This document shows positions 8,019 through 16,140 of a stretch of DNA of 39,059 nt, piece by piece (position 1 is the stretch's first letter; the number at the start of each line of letters is the position of its first letter). The stretch is from Bradyrhizobium algeriense. GTDB lineage: Bacteria; Pseudomonadota; Alphaproteobacteria; Rhizobiales; Xanthobacteraceae. Location of the stretch: positions 1 through 39,059 of the forward strand of contig NZ_PYCN01000043.1 in NCBI RefSeq assembly GCF_003062295.1, written 5' to 3'. The notes below the pieces were generated by a model that was given only the letters and a program-made list of their open reading frames with translations, had not been told where the DNA came from and did not search any database. A program made the translations under genes and the position numbers.

Positions 8019-8233
8019 GCGAAGCCGGCGCAGCGACGAAGCACACCAGGACAAGGGCCATTCTTTGGCTCGCGATCGGCGCCGGGCTGTTGCTGATGCT
8101 GATCGCCAATTCGCACCTTGTCTATATGGCCGTCGTGTCCCAGCCGGACTGTGTCGCGCATGTGCGCCAGGGCGAGGGCTCTGCGAAGGACGGAAAGTTC
8201 AGCGCGGCAAGATCGTCATGCACACCGCGATGA
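8015..8233 (+). CDS. Small single-span membrane protein in the fix operon
   Basis: The protein is 72 residues and begins in the ATGA overlap with the fixP stop. One transmembrane helix (residues about 15-38, ILWLAIGAGLLLMLIANSHL) is followed by a short tail, periplasmic if the basic N-terminus stays inside. The tail carries two cysteines, Cys46 (PDCVAH) and Cys69 (SSC). It sits where fixG/fixH normally begin but has no ferredoxin or FixH features. It could be an assembly or copper-handling accessory, which is inference from position and the paired cysteines. The next gene starts 15 bases after its stop. Confidence 0.75.
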   Translation: MSEAGAATKHTRTRAILWLAIGAGLLLMLIANSHLVYMAVVSQPDCVAHVRQGEGSAKDGKFSAARSSCTPR

Positions 8234-8248
8234 GATAGCAGGAGACCA

Positions 8249-9043
8249 ATGATGACGCCGATACCGGCCGTTGTTCCACCGCTGCAGCGAGAGCAGACCT
8301 GGAAGCGAAACATCGCCCCCGCAGTGGCCCTGGACTGGCTTGCGGCCGGCTGGCGCGATTTCACGATCTATCCCGGAGCCAGCATCAGTTACGGCATCCT
8401 GGTGTTTCTGGTTTCCGTCGTCACCACCGTCGGCATATTCGCGCTTCGCCTCGACTACATCCTGCTCCCGGCGTTTGCCGGTTTCATGGTCGTCGGTCCG
8501 ATAATCGGGATCGGACTGTACGAAAAGAGCCGGCGCATCGCAGAGGGTAGATCCGTCAACCTGTGGCAGATGGTCTACGTCAGGCCGGAGTCTGGCGGCC
8601 AGGTTCTATTCGCAGGCGTGCTGCTGTTTCTGTTGACGCTGTTGTGGATGCGCGCCGCTGTCATCCTGTATGCGCTGTTTTTTGGCCTGCGGCCTTTTCC
8701 CGGCCCCGACCGCATCATTCCCATGCTGTTCACGACAGAGGTCGGCTGGGCGCTGTTGCTGATCGGCAGCGCCGTCGGCGGCCTGTTTGCGGCGTTTGCA
8801 TTTGCGATCAGCGCCTTCTCCATCCCGATGCTGCTGTCGGAGCGCACGGATGCATTGACCGCCATGGGCACCAGCATGGCCCTGGTCTGGAACAATCTGC
8901 CCGTCATGTTGACCTGGGCGGCAATCATGCTGGCGTTGATCGTGGTCGGCATCGCGACCGGACTGCTGGGAATGATAGTGATTTTCCCGGTGCTGGGACA
9001 CGGAAGCTGGCACGCGTACCGGACGATGCGGCCTCAAGTTTGA
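8249..9043 (+). CDS. DUF2189 integral membrane protein
   Basis: The protein is 264 residues, with AGGAGA ahead of the ATG at 8249. About six transmembrane helices are visible. The pattern fits DUF2189: LDWLAAGWRDFTIYPGASISYG at the start, a middle GPIIGIGLYEKSRRIAEG and a final FPVLGHGSWHAYR. The family's function is not established. Its place between fixP and fixI, within one transcription unit with short gaps, suggests a role in oxidase assembly or membrane copper/haem handling, but that is inference. It takes the position normally filled by fixG and fixH. Confidence 0.85.
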   Translation: MMTPIPAVVPPLQREQTWKRNIAPAVALDWLAAGWRDFTIYPGASISYGILVFLVSVVTTVGIFALRLDYILLPAFAGFMVVGPIIGIGLYEKSRRIAEGRSVNLWQMVYVRPESGGQVLFAGVLLFLLTLLWMRAAVILYALFFGLRPFPGPDRIIPMLFTTEVGWALLLIGSAVGGLFAAFAFAISAFSIPMLLSERTDALTAMGTSMALVWNNLPVMLTWAAIMLALIVVGIATGLLGMIVIFPVLGHGSWHAYRTMRPQV

Positions 9044-9068
9044 CACGCGGCACCGGGAGTTGTTTCCA

Positions 9069-11348
9069 ATGGGTTGTTGCGGTTCAGAAGCGGGATTGAT
9101 AGCGCTGCCGCCGGATGCGCGCGCAGCCGGCGAGGAAGTGCTGCTCGCCAGCCGCATCGTCGCCGACGGTGTGCGCCAAACCGATCTGTCGGCGCCCGCA
9201 ATCCACTGCGGCGCATGCATTCGGACGATCGAGAAGGCCCTCGGCGGGCTGGCCGGCGTGGAAAGCGCCCGCGTCAATCTCTCGACGAGGCGTGTAACCG
9301 TCCGCTGGCGAGCCGACGGAGCTCCGCCGCCGCTGATCGAGACGCTCGAACAGGCCGGCTTCCAGGCGCATCTGTTCGATTTCGAGCCCGACAGCAAGGA
9401 TGGCGCACGATCAGAACTTGTCCGCGCGCTAGCTGTCGCGGGCTTCGCTGCGAGCAACATCATGCTGCTTTCAGTATCCGTCTGGGCCGGCGCCGAAGCC
9501 GAGACCCGCAACCTGTTTCATTGGCTGTCGGCAATCATCGCGCTGCCCGCGCTGGCATATTCCGGCCGGATATTCTTCCGATCGGCCTGGCAGGCCGTGA
9601 GGCACGGGCGCACAAACATGGACGTGCCGATCTCCCTTGGCGTGCTGCTGGCCTTCGGCATGAGTTTCTACGAGACGGTGGTGCATGGCCCGCACGCCTA
9701 TTTCGACGCGGCTATCTCCCTGCTGTTCGTTCTGCTGGTGGGACGCACGCTCGACCACATGGTGCGCGAACGCGCCCGGCTTGCGGTAAAGGGGTTGGCG
9801 CGGCTCTCTGCACGTGGCGCATTCGTGCTGCAGGAGGACGGTTCGCGGCATTATCTTCCGACGAACGAAATTCGTACCGGGATGACGATCTTGCTGGCGG
9901 CCGGCGAACGCGTGCCCGTCGATGCGACCGTGACCAGGGGGGCATCGGAAATGGACGTCTCGCTGGTATCGGGAGAGCACGTGCCCGTCCCGGTGGCCGC
10001 AGGCTCTGTGCTGCGGGCAGGAACGCTGAATCTGACGGGCCCCCTGACCATTGTCGCGACCGCGACATCACGCGATTCGTTCCTTGGCGAGATGGTGCGG
10101 ATGATGGAAGCCGCCGAGCAGGGACGCTCCGGCTACCGCCGCATCGCGGACCGCGCCGCCAGCCTCTATGCGCCGGCGGTTCACCTGACGGCGCTCATGA
10201 CGTTTGTCGGCTGGCTCATCGCAACCGCCGACGTGCATCATGCGATAACGACAGCCATTGCCGTGCTGATCATCACGTGCCCTTGCGCGCTCGGTCTCGC
10301 GGTGCCGATGGTTCAGGTGGTCGCGGCGCGCAGGCTGTTCGATGCCGGCATCATGGTGAAGGACGGCGGCGCTCTTGAGCGTCTCGCCGAAGCCGACACG
10401 GTCGTGTTCGACAAGACCGGGACGCTGACGGTCGGCGTCCCACGACTGATCGGATCGCACGATACAAACCGCGAGACGACCGCAATTGCCGTTGGACTGG
10501 CTGCGCATTCGCGCCACCCCTATTCGCGCGCGCTGGTCGAAGCGGGCACCGGCCTTCCCGCGCCTGATACCGCGTTCGATGAGATTTCCGAGCATCCTGG
10601 ATATGGACTTGAGGCGCGTTCGGGCGCGTCAGTTTACCGGCTGGGCCGGCCGGAATGGGCGCTCGCCGGCACGGCTGAGGCAGGCTGCATGCCGGGCAAC
10701 GAATCCGTCGTGCTCGCAAAGGACGGCGACCGCCTGTCGGATTTTCGTTTCGAGGACCGGCTGCGGGCAGACGCGGCAACGGCGGTCGCCGAGCTCAAGG
10801 ATATGGGATTCCGGGTTCAGGTGATTTCCGGCGATCGCGAGATCGCGGTACGGTCGATCGCAACCGAGCTCGACGTTCCCTGGCTTGCCGCCGCGCTGCC
10901 CGGCGACAAAACCACGCACATCGCAGCGCTCGAGGCTTCCGGCCGCAAGGTCCTGATGGTCGGCGACGGATTGAACGACGCGCCGGCGCTGGCGGCCGCG
11001 CATGCATCGATGGCGCCGGCTTCCGCGGCCGACGTCGGACGCAACGCCGCCGATATGGTTTTCCTGCATGAGAGCCTGGCCGCGGTGCCTCTGGCGATCT
11101 CCATCGCACGAAGGGCCGGCCGGCTCGTTCGCCAGAACCTCGCCCTTGCGACTGCCTACAATGTCGTCGCCGTGCCGATCGCAATCCTTGGCCACGTGAC
11201 GCCGCTGGTTGCGGCAGTGGCGATGTCGGGATCGTCCATTCTGGTGGTCGCAAACGCGCTTCGCCTCGAGAGCCGACAAAGGACCGCCCAAAGCACTGCC
11301 GGCGTTGCGCAGATTCCGGCCGAAGCCACGATGGAGGCTGCCGAATGA
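9069..11348 (+). CDS. fixI: Copper-translocating P1B-type ATPase for cbb3 assembly
   Basis: The protein is 759 residues. I use the ATG at 9069 (GGGAG nine bases upstream), not an earlier TTG. An N-terminal heavy-metal domain carries the site HCGAC. Transmembrane helices follow, then the actuator loop (SLVSGEHVPV in place of TGE), the metal-site motif CPC in IITCPCALG, the phosphorylation motif DKTGTLT, and the hinge GDGLNDAP. FixI/CcoI exports copper across the inner membrane so that CuB can be inserted in FixN. The protein starts MGCCGSEAG, which may add a further metal-binding cysteine pair. The end overlaps fixS by ATGA. Confidence 0.95.
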   Translation: MGCCGSEAGLIALPPDARAAGEEVLLASRIVADGVRQTDLSAPAIHCGACIRTIEKALGGLAGVESARVNLSTRRVTVRWRADGAPPPLIETLEQAGFQAHLFDFEPDSKDGARSELVRALAVAGFAASNIMLLSVSVWAGAEAETRNLFHWLSAIIALPALAYSGRIFFRSAWQAVRHGRTNMDVPISLGVLLAFGMSFYETVVHGPHAYFDAAISLLFVLLVGRTLDHMVRERARLAVKGLARLSARGAFVLQEDGSRHYLPTNEIRTGMTILLAAGERVPVDATVTRGASEMDVSLVSGEHVPVPVAAGSVLRAGTLNLTGPLTIVATATSRDSFLGEMVRMMEAAEQGRSGYRRIADRAASLYAPAVHLTALMTFVGWLIATADVHHAITTAIAVLIITCPCALGLAVPMVQVVAARRLFDAGIMVKDGGALERLAEADTVVFDKTGTLTVGVPRLIGSHDTNRETTAIAVGLAAHSRHPYSRALVEAGTGLPAPDTAFDEISEHPGYGLEARSGASVYRLGRPEWALAGTAEAGCMPGNESVVLAKDGDRLSDFRFEDRLRADAATAVAELKDMGFRVQVISGDREIAVRSIATELDVPWLAAALPGDKTTHIAALEASGRKVLMVGDGLNDAPALAAAHASMAPASAADVGRNAADMVFLHESLAAVPLAISIARRAGRLVRQNLALATAYNVVAVPIAILGHVTPLVAAVAMSGSSILVVANALRLESRQRTAQSTAGVAQIPAEATMEAAE

Positions 11349-11512
11349 AGGACTATTTTTACCTGATACCCATCGCGCTCGGGCTCGGCCTCGCCGCCCT
11401 CGCGGCCTTCATGTGGTCGCTCAAGACCCGACAATATGACGACCTGGAAGGAGCAGCCGTGCGAATTCTGCAGGAAGAAGACGCTCCGATCCGAACCAAG
11501 GCTGAGCGGTAA
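11345..11512 (+). CDS. fixS: cbb3 oxidase maturation protein CcoS/FixS
   Basis: The protein is 55 residues, starting within the ATGA overlap with fixI. It has one transmembrane helix (YFYLIPIALGLGLAALAAF) and then the CcoS-type stretch SLKTRQYDDLEGAAVRIL, close to the family pattern W-x4-GQFDDLE. CcoS is needed for haem and copper insertion into the cbb3 complex in Rhodobacter. It ends the fix operon in this window. fixG and fixH do not follow it. Confidence 0.9.
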   Translation: MKDYFYLIPIALGLGLAALAAFMWSLKTRQYDDLEGAAVRILQEEDAPIRTKAER

Positions 11513-11520
11513 GCATCTCG

Positions 11521-11553
11521 GCCCGCCAGCCGAATGCCGCATTGCTTGCGGGC
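11521..11553 (+). terminator. Possible terminator after fixS
   Basis: GCCCGC (11521-11526) can pair with GCGGGC (11548-11553) across a 21-base loop that itself holds AATGC/GCATT. TTATT follows. The stem is short and the T-run poor, so this is a weak call, supported mainly by its place at the end of the operon. Confidence 0.35.
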
Positions 11554-11591
11554 TTATTGGAACGGATCTTCTTCGCGCCAAACCTGGCTGA

Positions 11592-12461
11592 TCAGTTACT
11601 CACGCGCACGCCATAGCGCGTAAAGTCATCATGGATCCCGGCCCGGATGGCCTTTGCCGCGGAAATATCGGCATCGCCGCCAGCCTTGTCTCCGTTCTTG
11701 AGCCTGGCAAGCCCGCGCCCATAGAGCGCACTCGCCAGCTTCGGATCGACACGCAGCGCGGAACTGAAATCATCGATCGCCGCGTCAGCCCGTCCCAGCT
11801 TCAGGTGGATCAGCCCACGCGAGTCATGCGTGGCGGCGTCGTTGGGCCACGACTGAAGCACCTTGCTGCAGTCTTCGAGCGCCGCCTGCAACGGGCCAAG
11901 GATGGCCCGGGTCCAGCAGCGGCCGCTCCACGCGGCTTCCAGATTGAGATCGAGGCGAATGGCCTCGTCATAGTCCCGCGCCGCGCGATCGTACTCGTTC
12001 TTTTTCAGGTAGACTCCGGCACGGTTGACGAATGCTCTGCCGTAGTTCGGGTTGAGCTTGATCGCTTCGTCCAGAGCTTTGAGGGCGAGGTCGTATTCGC
12101 CTTTCCTCAAGTAGGCCGCGCCGCGGTTGTTGAAGGCCTTTGCGAAGGTCGGATCGAGCTTGATCGATTGATCGAAATCCAGGAGAGAGCGATCAATGTC
12201 TCCGTTTGCCATATGGGCATTGCCACGATTGTTATAGGCAATCGCGCGCGCCCTCGCCGTACCTTGACCGGAATCGATAAACGCTGTGCAACCATTGATT
12301 CGGACTGCAAACGACGTGCGATCCGAACCGTTGCATGACGTAATGTTCTCGAGATAGTCGCTCTTCTTGGGACTCTGCGCGGCAGCCAGCGACCCGAACA
12401 GCACCAAGGCAAAAGCAGGCGCGAGCCGCTGAATGACGCGTCGGCTCGCTCTGCATTTCAT
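11592..12461 (-). CDS. Tetratricopeptide-repeat protein, exported
   Basis: The protein is 289 residues from the ATG at 12461, with GGAGAG six bases upstream. A signal peptide (RLAPAFALVLFGSLAAAQ) is followed by a short Cys-containing segment and then five or six TPR units. Clear units begin ARAIAYNNRGNAHMANGDID, AKAFNNRGAAYLRKGEYDLA, GRAFVNRAGVYLKKNEYDRA, and further ones around DAATHDSRGLIHLKLG and ASALYGRGLARLKNG. TPR arrays bind partner proteins, here probably in the periplasm. It lies 95 bp downstream of the FecR-domain gene on the same strand, which suggests a shared role in envelope or surface-protein handling. The partner is unknown. Confidence 0.85.
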   Translation of the reverse strand: MKCRASRRVIQRLAPAFALVLFGSLAAAQSPKKSDYLENITSCNGSDRTSFAVRINGCTAFIDSGQGTARARAIAYNNRGNAHMANGDIDRSLLDFDQSIKLDPTFAKAFNNRGAAYLRKGEYDLALKALDEAIKLNPNYGRAFVNRAGVYLKKNEYDRAARDYDEAIRLDLNLEAAWSGRCWTRAILGPLQAALEDCSKVLQSWPNDAATHDSRGLIHLKLGRADAAIDDFSSALRVDPKLASALYGRGLARLKNGDKAGGDADISAAKAIRAGIHDDFTRYGVRVSN

Positions 12462-12556
12462 ATCAGGCTCTCCGTTCCCGACGCTGGCGAAGGGGCGACC
12501 GTCGATTGAAGTCCATGACATGGTTGGCTGACGAGCCTCCCGCACCGCGAATGGGC

Positions 12557-13213
12557 CTAGCATCCGCGACAGATGTTCAGGTTTGATTTTGGATAGGGCT
12601 TTTGCTCGGGTTGCTGTATCGCTGGTGCTCCGGGCTTTCGCGGGCCCTTGCTCTTGCCTTCTTCAATGAGCGTCGAAAATCTGACTGTCCCGTCATCCGA
12701 AATTTCGACGCGTGGTGTCGTGCCTCGAATGCCCATGGTCGCAACTGGGGTATCGACCTTCATATCCCCGGTCTTCGCGACCTGGCCGGCGACAAAAGTG
12801 AAAGTGCCCTTGCTCAGACTGAACAAGGTCGAGTTGGACGCACTCTTTGGATCGTACACGAACTCGTCCAAAGCCATGCGCGCATTGTTCGACAGGTTGA
12901 AGGAGCTGCCATCGGTGAAGTTGATGCCGACCCGGCCGTCGGCGCCAGTTACAACGATATCGCCCTGATAGACGAGATCGCCTACGTTCGCCTGACCAGC
13001 TTGACCTGCGGTGCTCGCCTGAACGACCACCGCATTCGCACGCTCAATCGTGACCGAACCTGTGGCGACAACAACTTTTCCAATTGGTTTTGATGCGAGA
13101 TCCTGAACGGCGGGCTTGGCGATATCGCGTTGCGCGTGAGCCGGTCCGGCGAAAAGCCCGCCCGCCGTCAGAACGAATCCTGCCACCAATGCGGCAATTG
13201 CTTGCGTGCGCAT
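12557..13213 (-). CDS. FecR-domain protein, exported
   Basis: The protein is 218 residues. AAGGGGGG precedes the ATG and a signal peptide ends near AHA|QRD. Residues 40-180 fit a FecR domain: IGKVVVATGSVTIERAN, then VGDLVYQGDIVVTGADGRVGINFTDGS, LSKGTFTFVAGQVAKTGDM and VDTPVATMGIRGTTP. Unlike the FecR anti-sigma regulator, it lacks a cytoplasmic part and a membrane helix, and no ECF sigma factor is nearby. In my recollection such free FecR-domain proteins often neighbour large repeat surface proteins. Here it is divergent from a VCBS-repeat gene across 293 bases containing a perfect palindrome. A role in displaying or attaching that protein is inference. Confidence 0.85.
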   Translation of the reverse strand: MRTQAIAALVAGFVLTAGGLFAGPAHAQRDIAKPAVQDLASKPIGKVVVATGSVTIERANAVVVQASTAGQAGQANVGDLVYQGDIVVTGADGRVGINFTDGSSFNLSNNARMALDEFVYDPKSASNSTLFSLSKGTFTFVAGQVAKTGDMKVDTPVATMGIRGTTPRVEISDDGTVRFSTLIEEGKSKGPRKPGAPAIQQPEQKPYPKSNLNICRGC

Positions 13214-13333
13214 GATCCCCCCTTCCCGAGAAGATCTTGTCCGAGAGACCGCTCACCGGCTCTTTGAACCGAAGGCCAAGGCGACATTAGACCCCAACCT
13301 TAGACCCGATGTCGGGCACCATCGACCATCCGT

Positions 13334-13355
13334 TCAAAAGGATTACTCCTTTTGA
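13334..13355. promoter_or_regulatory. Perfect palindrome in the fecR/VCBS divergent promoter region
   Basis: TCAAAAGGA (13334-13342) and TCCTTTTGA (13347-13355) are exact reverse complements around TTAC. The dyad lies 121 bases from the FecR-protein start and 152 from the VCBS start, so it could be a shared operator. Nearby, TTAGACCC occurs twice (about 13287-13311). Confidence 0.5.
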
Positions 13356-13506
13356 GCCTAAAGCCTAACGCCCATAGATTGGGTAGTTTGGAACAGGAGT
13401 CTCGGCTGCCAGCCTTCTGGCAGCGCGCAGATGTTTTGACCTCAAGGGCTGGGTAAAGCCAGACCACGAAAATGCACACGAGATAAGTGGCAGTCGGGGG
13501 TTGGCC

Positions 13507-16092
13507 ATGCTCGTCGGGTTCCACGCCAAGACCGGGTACAAACGTAAGGCCGCTGCGGCCCTACTTCCCCGCATCATCGGCAACATTCGGACGGCGGCCG
13601 GTTTCGGCGGCCTGAGGCCTGCCGACGGCACTGCCGCTCAAGCCACACTCGGCGATCCCCGAACCCGGGCCCATGCCGGCGGGTTCGGCTTGCTGTGGCT
13701 CACAGCACTGACATTCTCGATGATGAAACAGGCCCAGGCCGCCGAGCCGAACGTCACACTCCTGGACGACGGCAACATCACATACAAGGATCTCGAGCAC
13801 GGCGCATTCGAGTTGATCACCAAGGAAGTGATCCCTCGACACTTCCTCGTTGAGGATCCTGGGCAGACCATCATCCTGCGTTCGCAGGGGTCCTCGGTCA
13901 GCGTCAGTCAGAGCACAAACTCCGCGGCGCGAATGGCCGAATTGCAGGCGGCCCAGCAGGAAGCGCTCGCCATCTTCGAAAAAGGACTGGGGTCGACGGG
14001 ATCAAGCACTCCTCCTCCCCTCGAGCAGCTGCCCGCGCAACCGATCAATTTCATCCCGATCGATGATTCGACCCCGGTGCAGGATTTGCCTGCTTTGCCT
14101 GCTGTGATCCTCGCATCAGCCCCGGAGATGATTATCGAGCAAATCCCACCTCCACCTCCACCGCCAACGCCGCCGACGCTGAATGCGGCGATTGGGCCGA
14201 CCGAGATCGACACGACGGTCTTTGACCTCTTCACCGCGACAAGCGGCACTTTCCTTGCCAGCAGCCCCAACAGTGGCGCCACGCTGACCTTCAGCATCAG
14301 CGGGGGAACCGGCGGCAGCACCGTCATCGACGGGGTAACCTACGATGTATCGAAGGTTGGTCCTTACGGCACGCTTTATGTCGATAGCACGACCGGCGCC
14401 TATACGTACGTTCCGGATAATGACGCGATCAACGCGCTGACCGAGCCCACGACCACGAACTTCACGATCACCGTATCCGACGGCACGCTCTCGGCCGCTC
14501 AACCCTTTACGATTGCCATCAACGGCACCAACGACGCGGCCGTCATCTCCGGCGCCACCAATGGCACGGCGATCGAGGCCAGCGCCGTCGCCAACGCCGC
14601 GCTCGGTACGCTGAGTGCCACCGGGACGCTCACCAGCACCGACGTCGATGACGCGCCCAATGCTTTTGCGGCGGTTGACACTCCGGCCGTGAGCGCGAGC
14701 GGCTTCGGCACCTTCACGATGACGGCGGCCGGCGTATGGACCTACACGATCAACGACTCCAACAGCGCGGTGCAGGCACTCAATGTCGGCGACAAACTGA
14801 CTGACTCCTTCACGGTGACCGCCATCGACGGCACCCCCCAGGTGGTGACAGTCACCATTAACGGCACCAACGACGCAGCGGTCATTTCCGGCACCACAAC
14901 CGGTTCCGTGACCGAGGACGGCGGCACCAAGTGCGACCTGCCTACCGCGACCGGCACGCTCACCGCCGCCGATGTGGACAACGCACCGGGCTTTACGGCG
15001 GTTGATTGCCCGACGGTCAGCGATGGCGGCTATGGCACCTTCACGATGACGGCGGACGGCGTGTGGACCTACACGCTCGACGACGCCAATTGCGCGGTGC
15101 AGGCACTAAATATCGGAGACAAGCTGACCGACACTTTCAAGGTGACCTCCCTGGACGGCACCGCGCAGCTGGTGACGGTTACCATCAATGGCACCAACGA
15201 CGCCGCCATTATTTGCGGAACCAAGCAAGGCTCGGTCATCGAGGCTGGCGGCGCGGCCAATTCCGTATCTTGTAAACCGACCGCGACCGGCACGCTCACC
15301 GATACTGACGTCGACAACACTCCCAACACCTTTACGGCGGTCGATTCGCCAAAGGTGAGCACGGCCGGCTATGGCACCTTCACCATGACGACGGATGGCG
15401 TCTGGACCTACACGCTCGATAACACCAACTGCGCAGTGCAGACACTCAATGTCTGCGACAAGCTGACCGACTGCTTCACGGTGACAACCATCGACGGCAC
15501 CCCGCAGGTGGTAACGATCACCATCAACGGCGCCAACGACGCTGCCGTCGTTTGTGGCGCCACGACCGGCTCAGTAACCGAAGCTGGCGCTTGCACATAC
15601 GGTACGCCGATCGCCACCGGCGCGCTTACCGATACCGATGTCGACAACACACCCAATACCTTCACGGCGGTGTGCTCGCCGAAGGCGAGCGATACCGGCT
15701 ATGGCACCTTCACGATGACGGCGGATGGCGTCTGGACCTACAAGCTCGACAATGCCAACTGCGAAGTGCAGGCGCTCGACGACTGCGACACGCTGACCGA
15801 CTGCTTCACAGTGACCACCATCGACGGCACCGCACAGGTGGTGACAATCACCATCAACGGTGCCGACGACGCGTTCCACTTCAAGGACAAGATGTCCGAC
15901 GTCAGAACTCCTGACGTCATCGACCTTGCAGAGGACATCCCGGCGTCGATCAGCTCCGCCGAAAACGCTGCAGCAACCAGTGCGGCGCCGGCGATTTCAG
16001 AGCCAGACCAACCGATCGAGATGTCTGCACAATGGTGGAATCAGCCAGGTAACGCTGTCAGTACCCTCGCGCCGCAAGATCTGATCGTGTGA
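13507..16092 (+). CDS. VCBS-repeat surface protein with cysteine-rich later repeats
   Basis: The protein is 861 residues from the ATG at 13507, six bases after a GGGGG ribosome-binding site. A TTG six bases earlier is less likely. A hydrophobic segment (GFGLLWLTALTFSMMKQAQA, residues about 60-80) may act as an export signal. A proline run (PPPPPPPTPP, around residue 220) leads into a degenerate cadherin-like unit and then four VCBS repeats of about 110 residues, each ending in TINGTNDA or a close variant (14533-15867). The last 75 residues have no RTX nonapeptides. It is likely a secreted or surface adhesin-like protein. Cysteines are absent outside the repeats and number 0, 3, 5 and 6 in repeats 1-4, which is highly unusual for the family. 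Confidence 0.85.
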   Translation: MLVGFHAKTGYKRKAAAALLPRIIGNIRTAAGFGGLRPADGTAAQATLGDPRTRAHAGGFGLLWLTALTFSMMKQAQAAEPNVTLLDDGNITYKDLEHGAFELITKEVIPRHFLVEDPGQTIILRSQGSSVSVSQSTNSAARMAELQAAQQEALAIFEKGLGSTGSSTPPPLEQLPAQPINFIPIDDSTPVQDLPALPAVILASAPEMIIEQIPPPPPPPTPPTLNAAIGPTEIDTTVFDLFTATSGTFLASSPNSGATLTFSISGGTGGSTVIDGVTYDVSKVGPYGTLYVDSTTGAYTYVPDNDAINALTEPTTTNFTITVSDGTLSAAQPFTIAINGTNDAAVISGATNGTAIEASAVANAALGTLSATGTLTSTDVDDAPNAFAAVDTPAVSASGFGTFTMTAAGVWTYTINDSNSAVQALNVGDKLTDSFTVTAIDGTPQVVTVTINGTNDAAVISGTTTGSVTEDGGTKCDLPTATGTLTAADVDNAPGFTAVDCPTVSDGGYGTFTMTADGVWTYTLDDANCAVQALNIGDKLTDTFKVTSLDGTAQLVTVTINGTNDAAIICGTKQGSVIEAGGAANSVSCKPTATGTLTDTDVDNTPNTFTAVDSPKVSTAGYGTFTMTTDGVWTYTLDNTNCAVQTLNVCDKLTDCFTVTTIDGTPQVVTITINGANDAAVVCGATTGSVTEAGACTYGTPIATGALTDTDVDNTPNTFTAVCSPKASDTGYGTFTMTADGVWTYKLDNANCEVQALDDCDTLTDCFTVTTIDGTAQVVTITINGADDAFHFKDKMSDVRTPDVIDLAEDIPASISSAENAAATSAAPAISEPDQPIEMSAQWWNQPGNAVSTLAPQDLIV
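14533..15867 (+). repeat. Four tandem VCBS coding repeats, about 330 bp each
   Basis: Units are 14533-14871, 14872-15198, 15199-15537 and 15538-15867. Each opens with DAA(V/I) and closes with a TINGxNDA-like motif. They share the core YGTFTMTxDGVWTYxLD and TVTxIDGTxQVVT. Repeat 1 keeps Ser and Gly where later units have Cys, for example NSAVQ versus NCAVQ and NVGDKLTDSF versus NVCDKLTDCF. Repeats 3 and 4 are the most alike, pointing to recent duplication or gene conversion. Confidence 0.85.
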
Positions 16093-16140
16093 CGGAGCCG
16101 CGCCGATTTCAGCCCCGCGATTCCCGCGGCGCATGCCGCC

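Noticed and set aside
12155..12176. TTGATCGATTGATCGA as a second FixK-type box
   Set aside because: Lies inside the TPR gene coding sequence and does not keep TTGA-N6-TCAA spacing.
14533..15867. CRISPR or non-coding tandem repeat array
   Set aside because: The roughly 330-bp periodicity is protein-coding VCBS repeats with synonymous and conservative changes, not short repeats with spacers.
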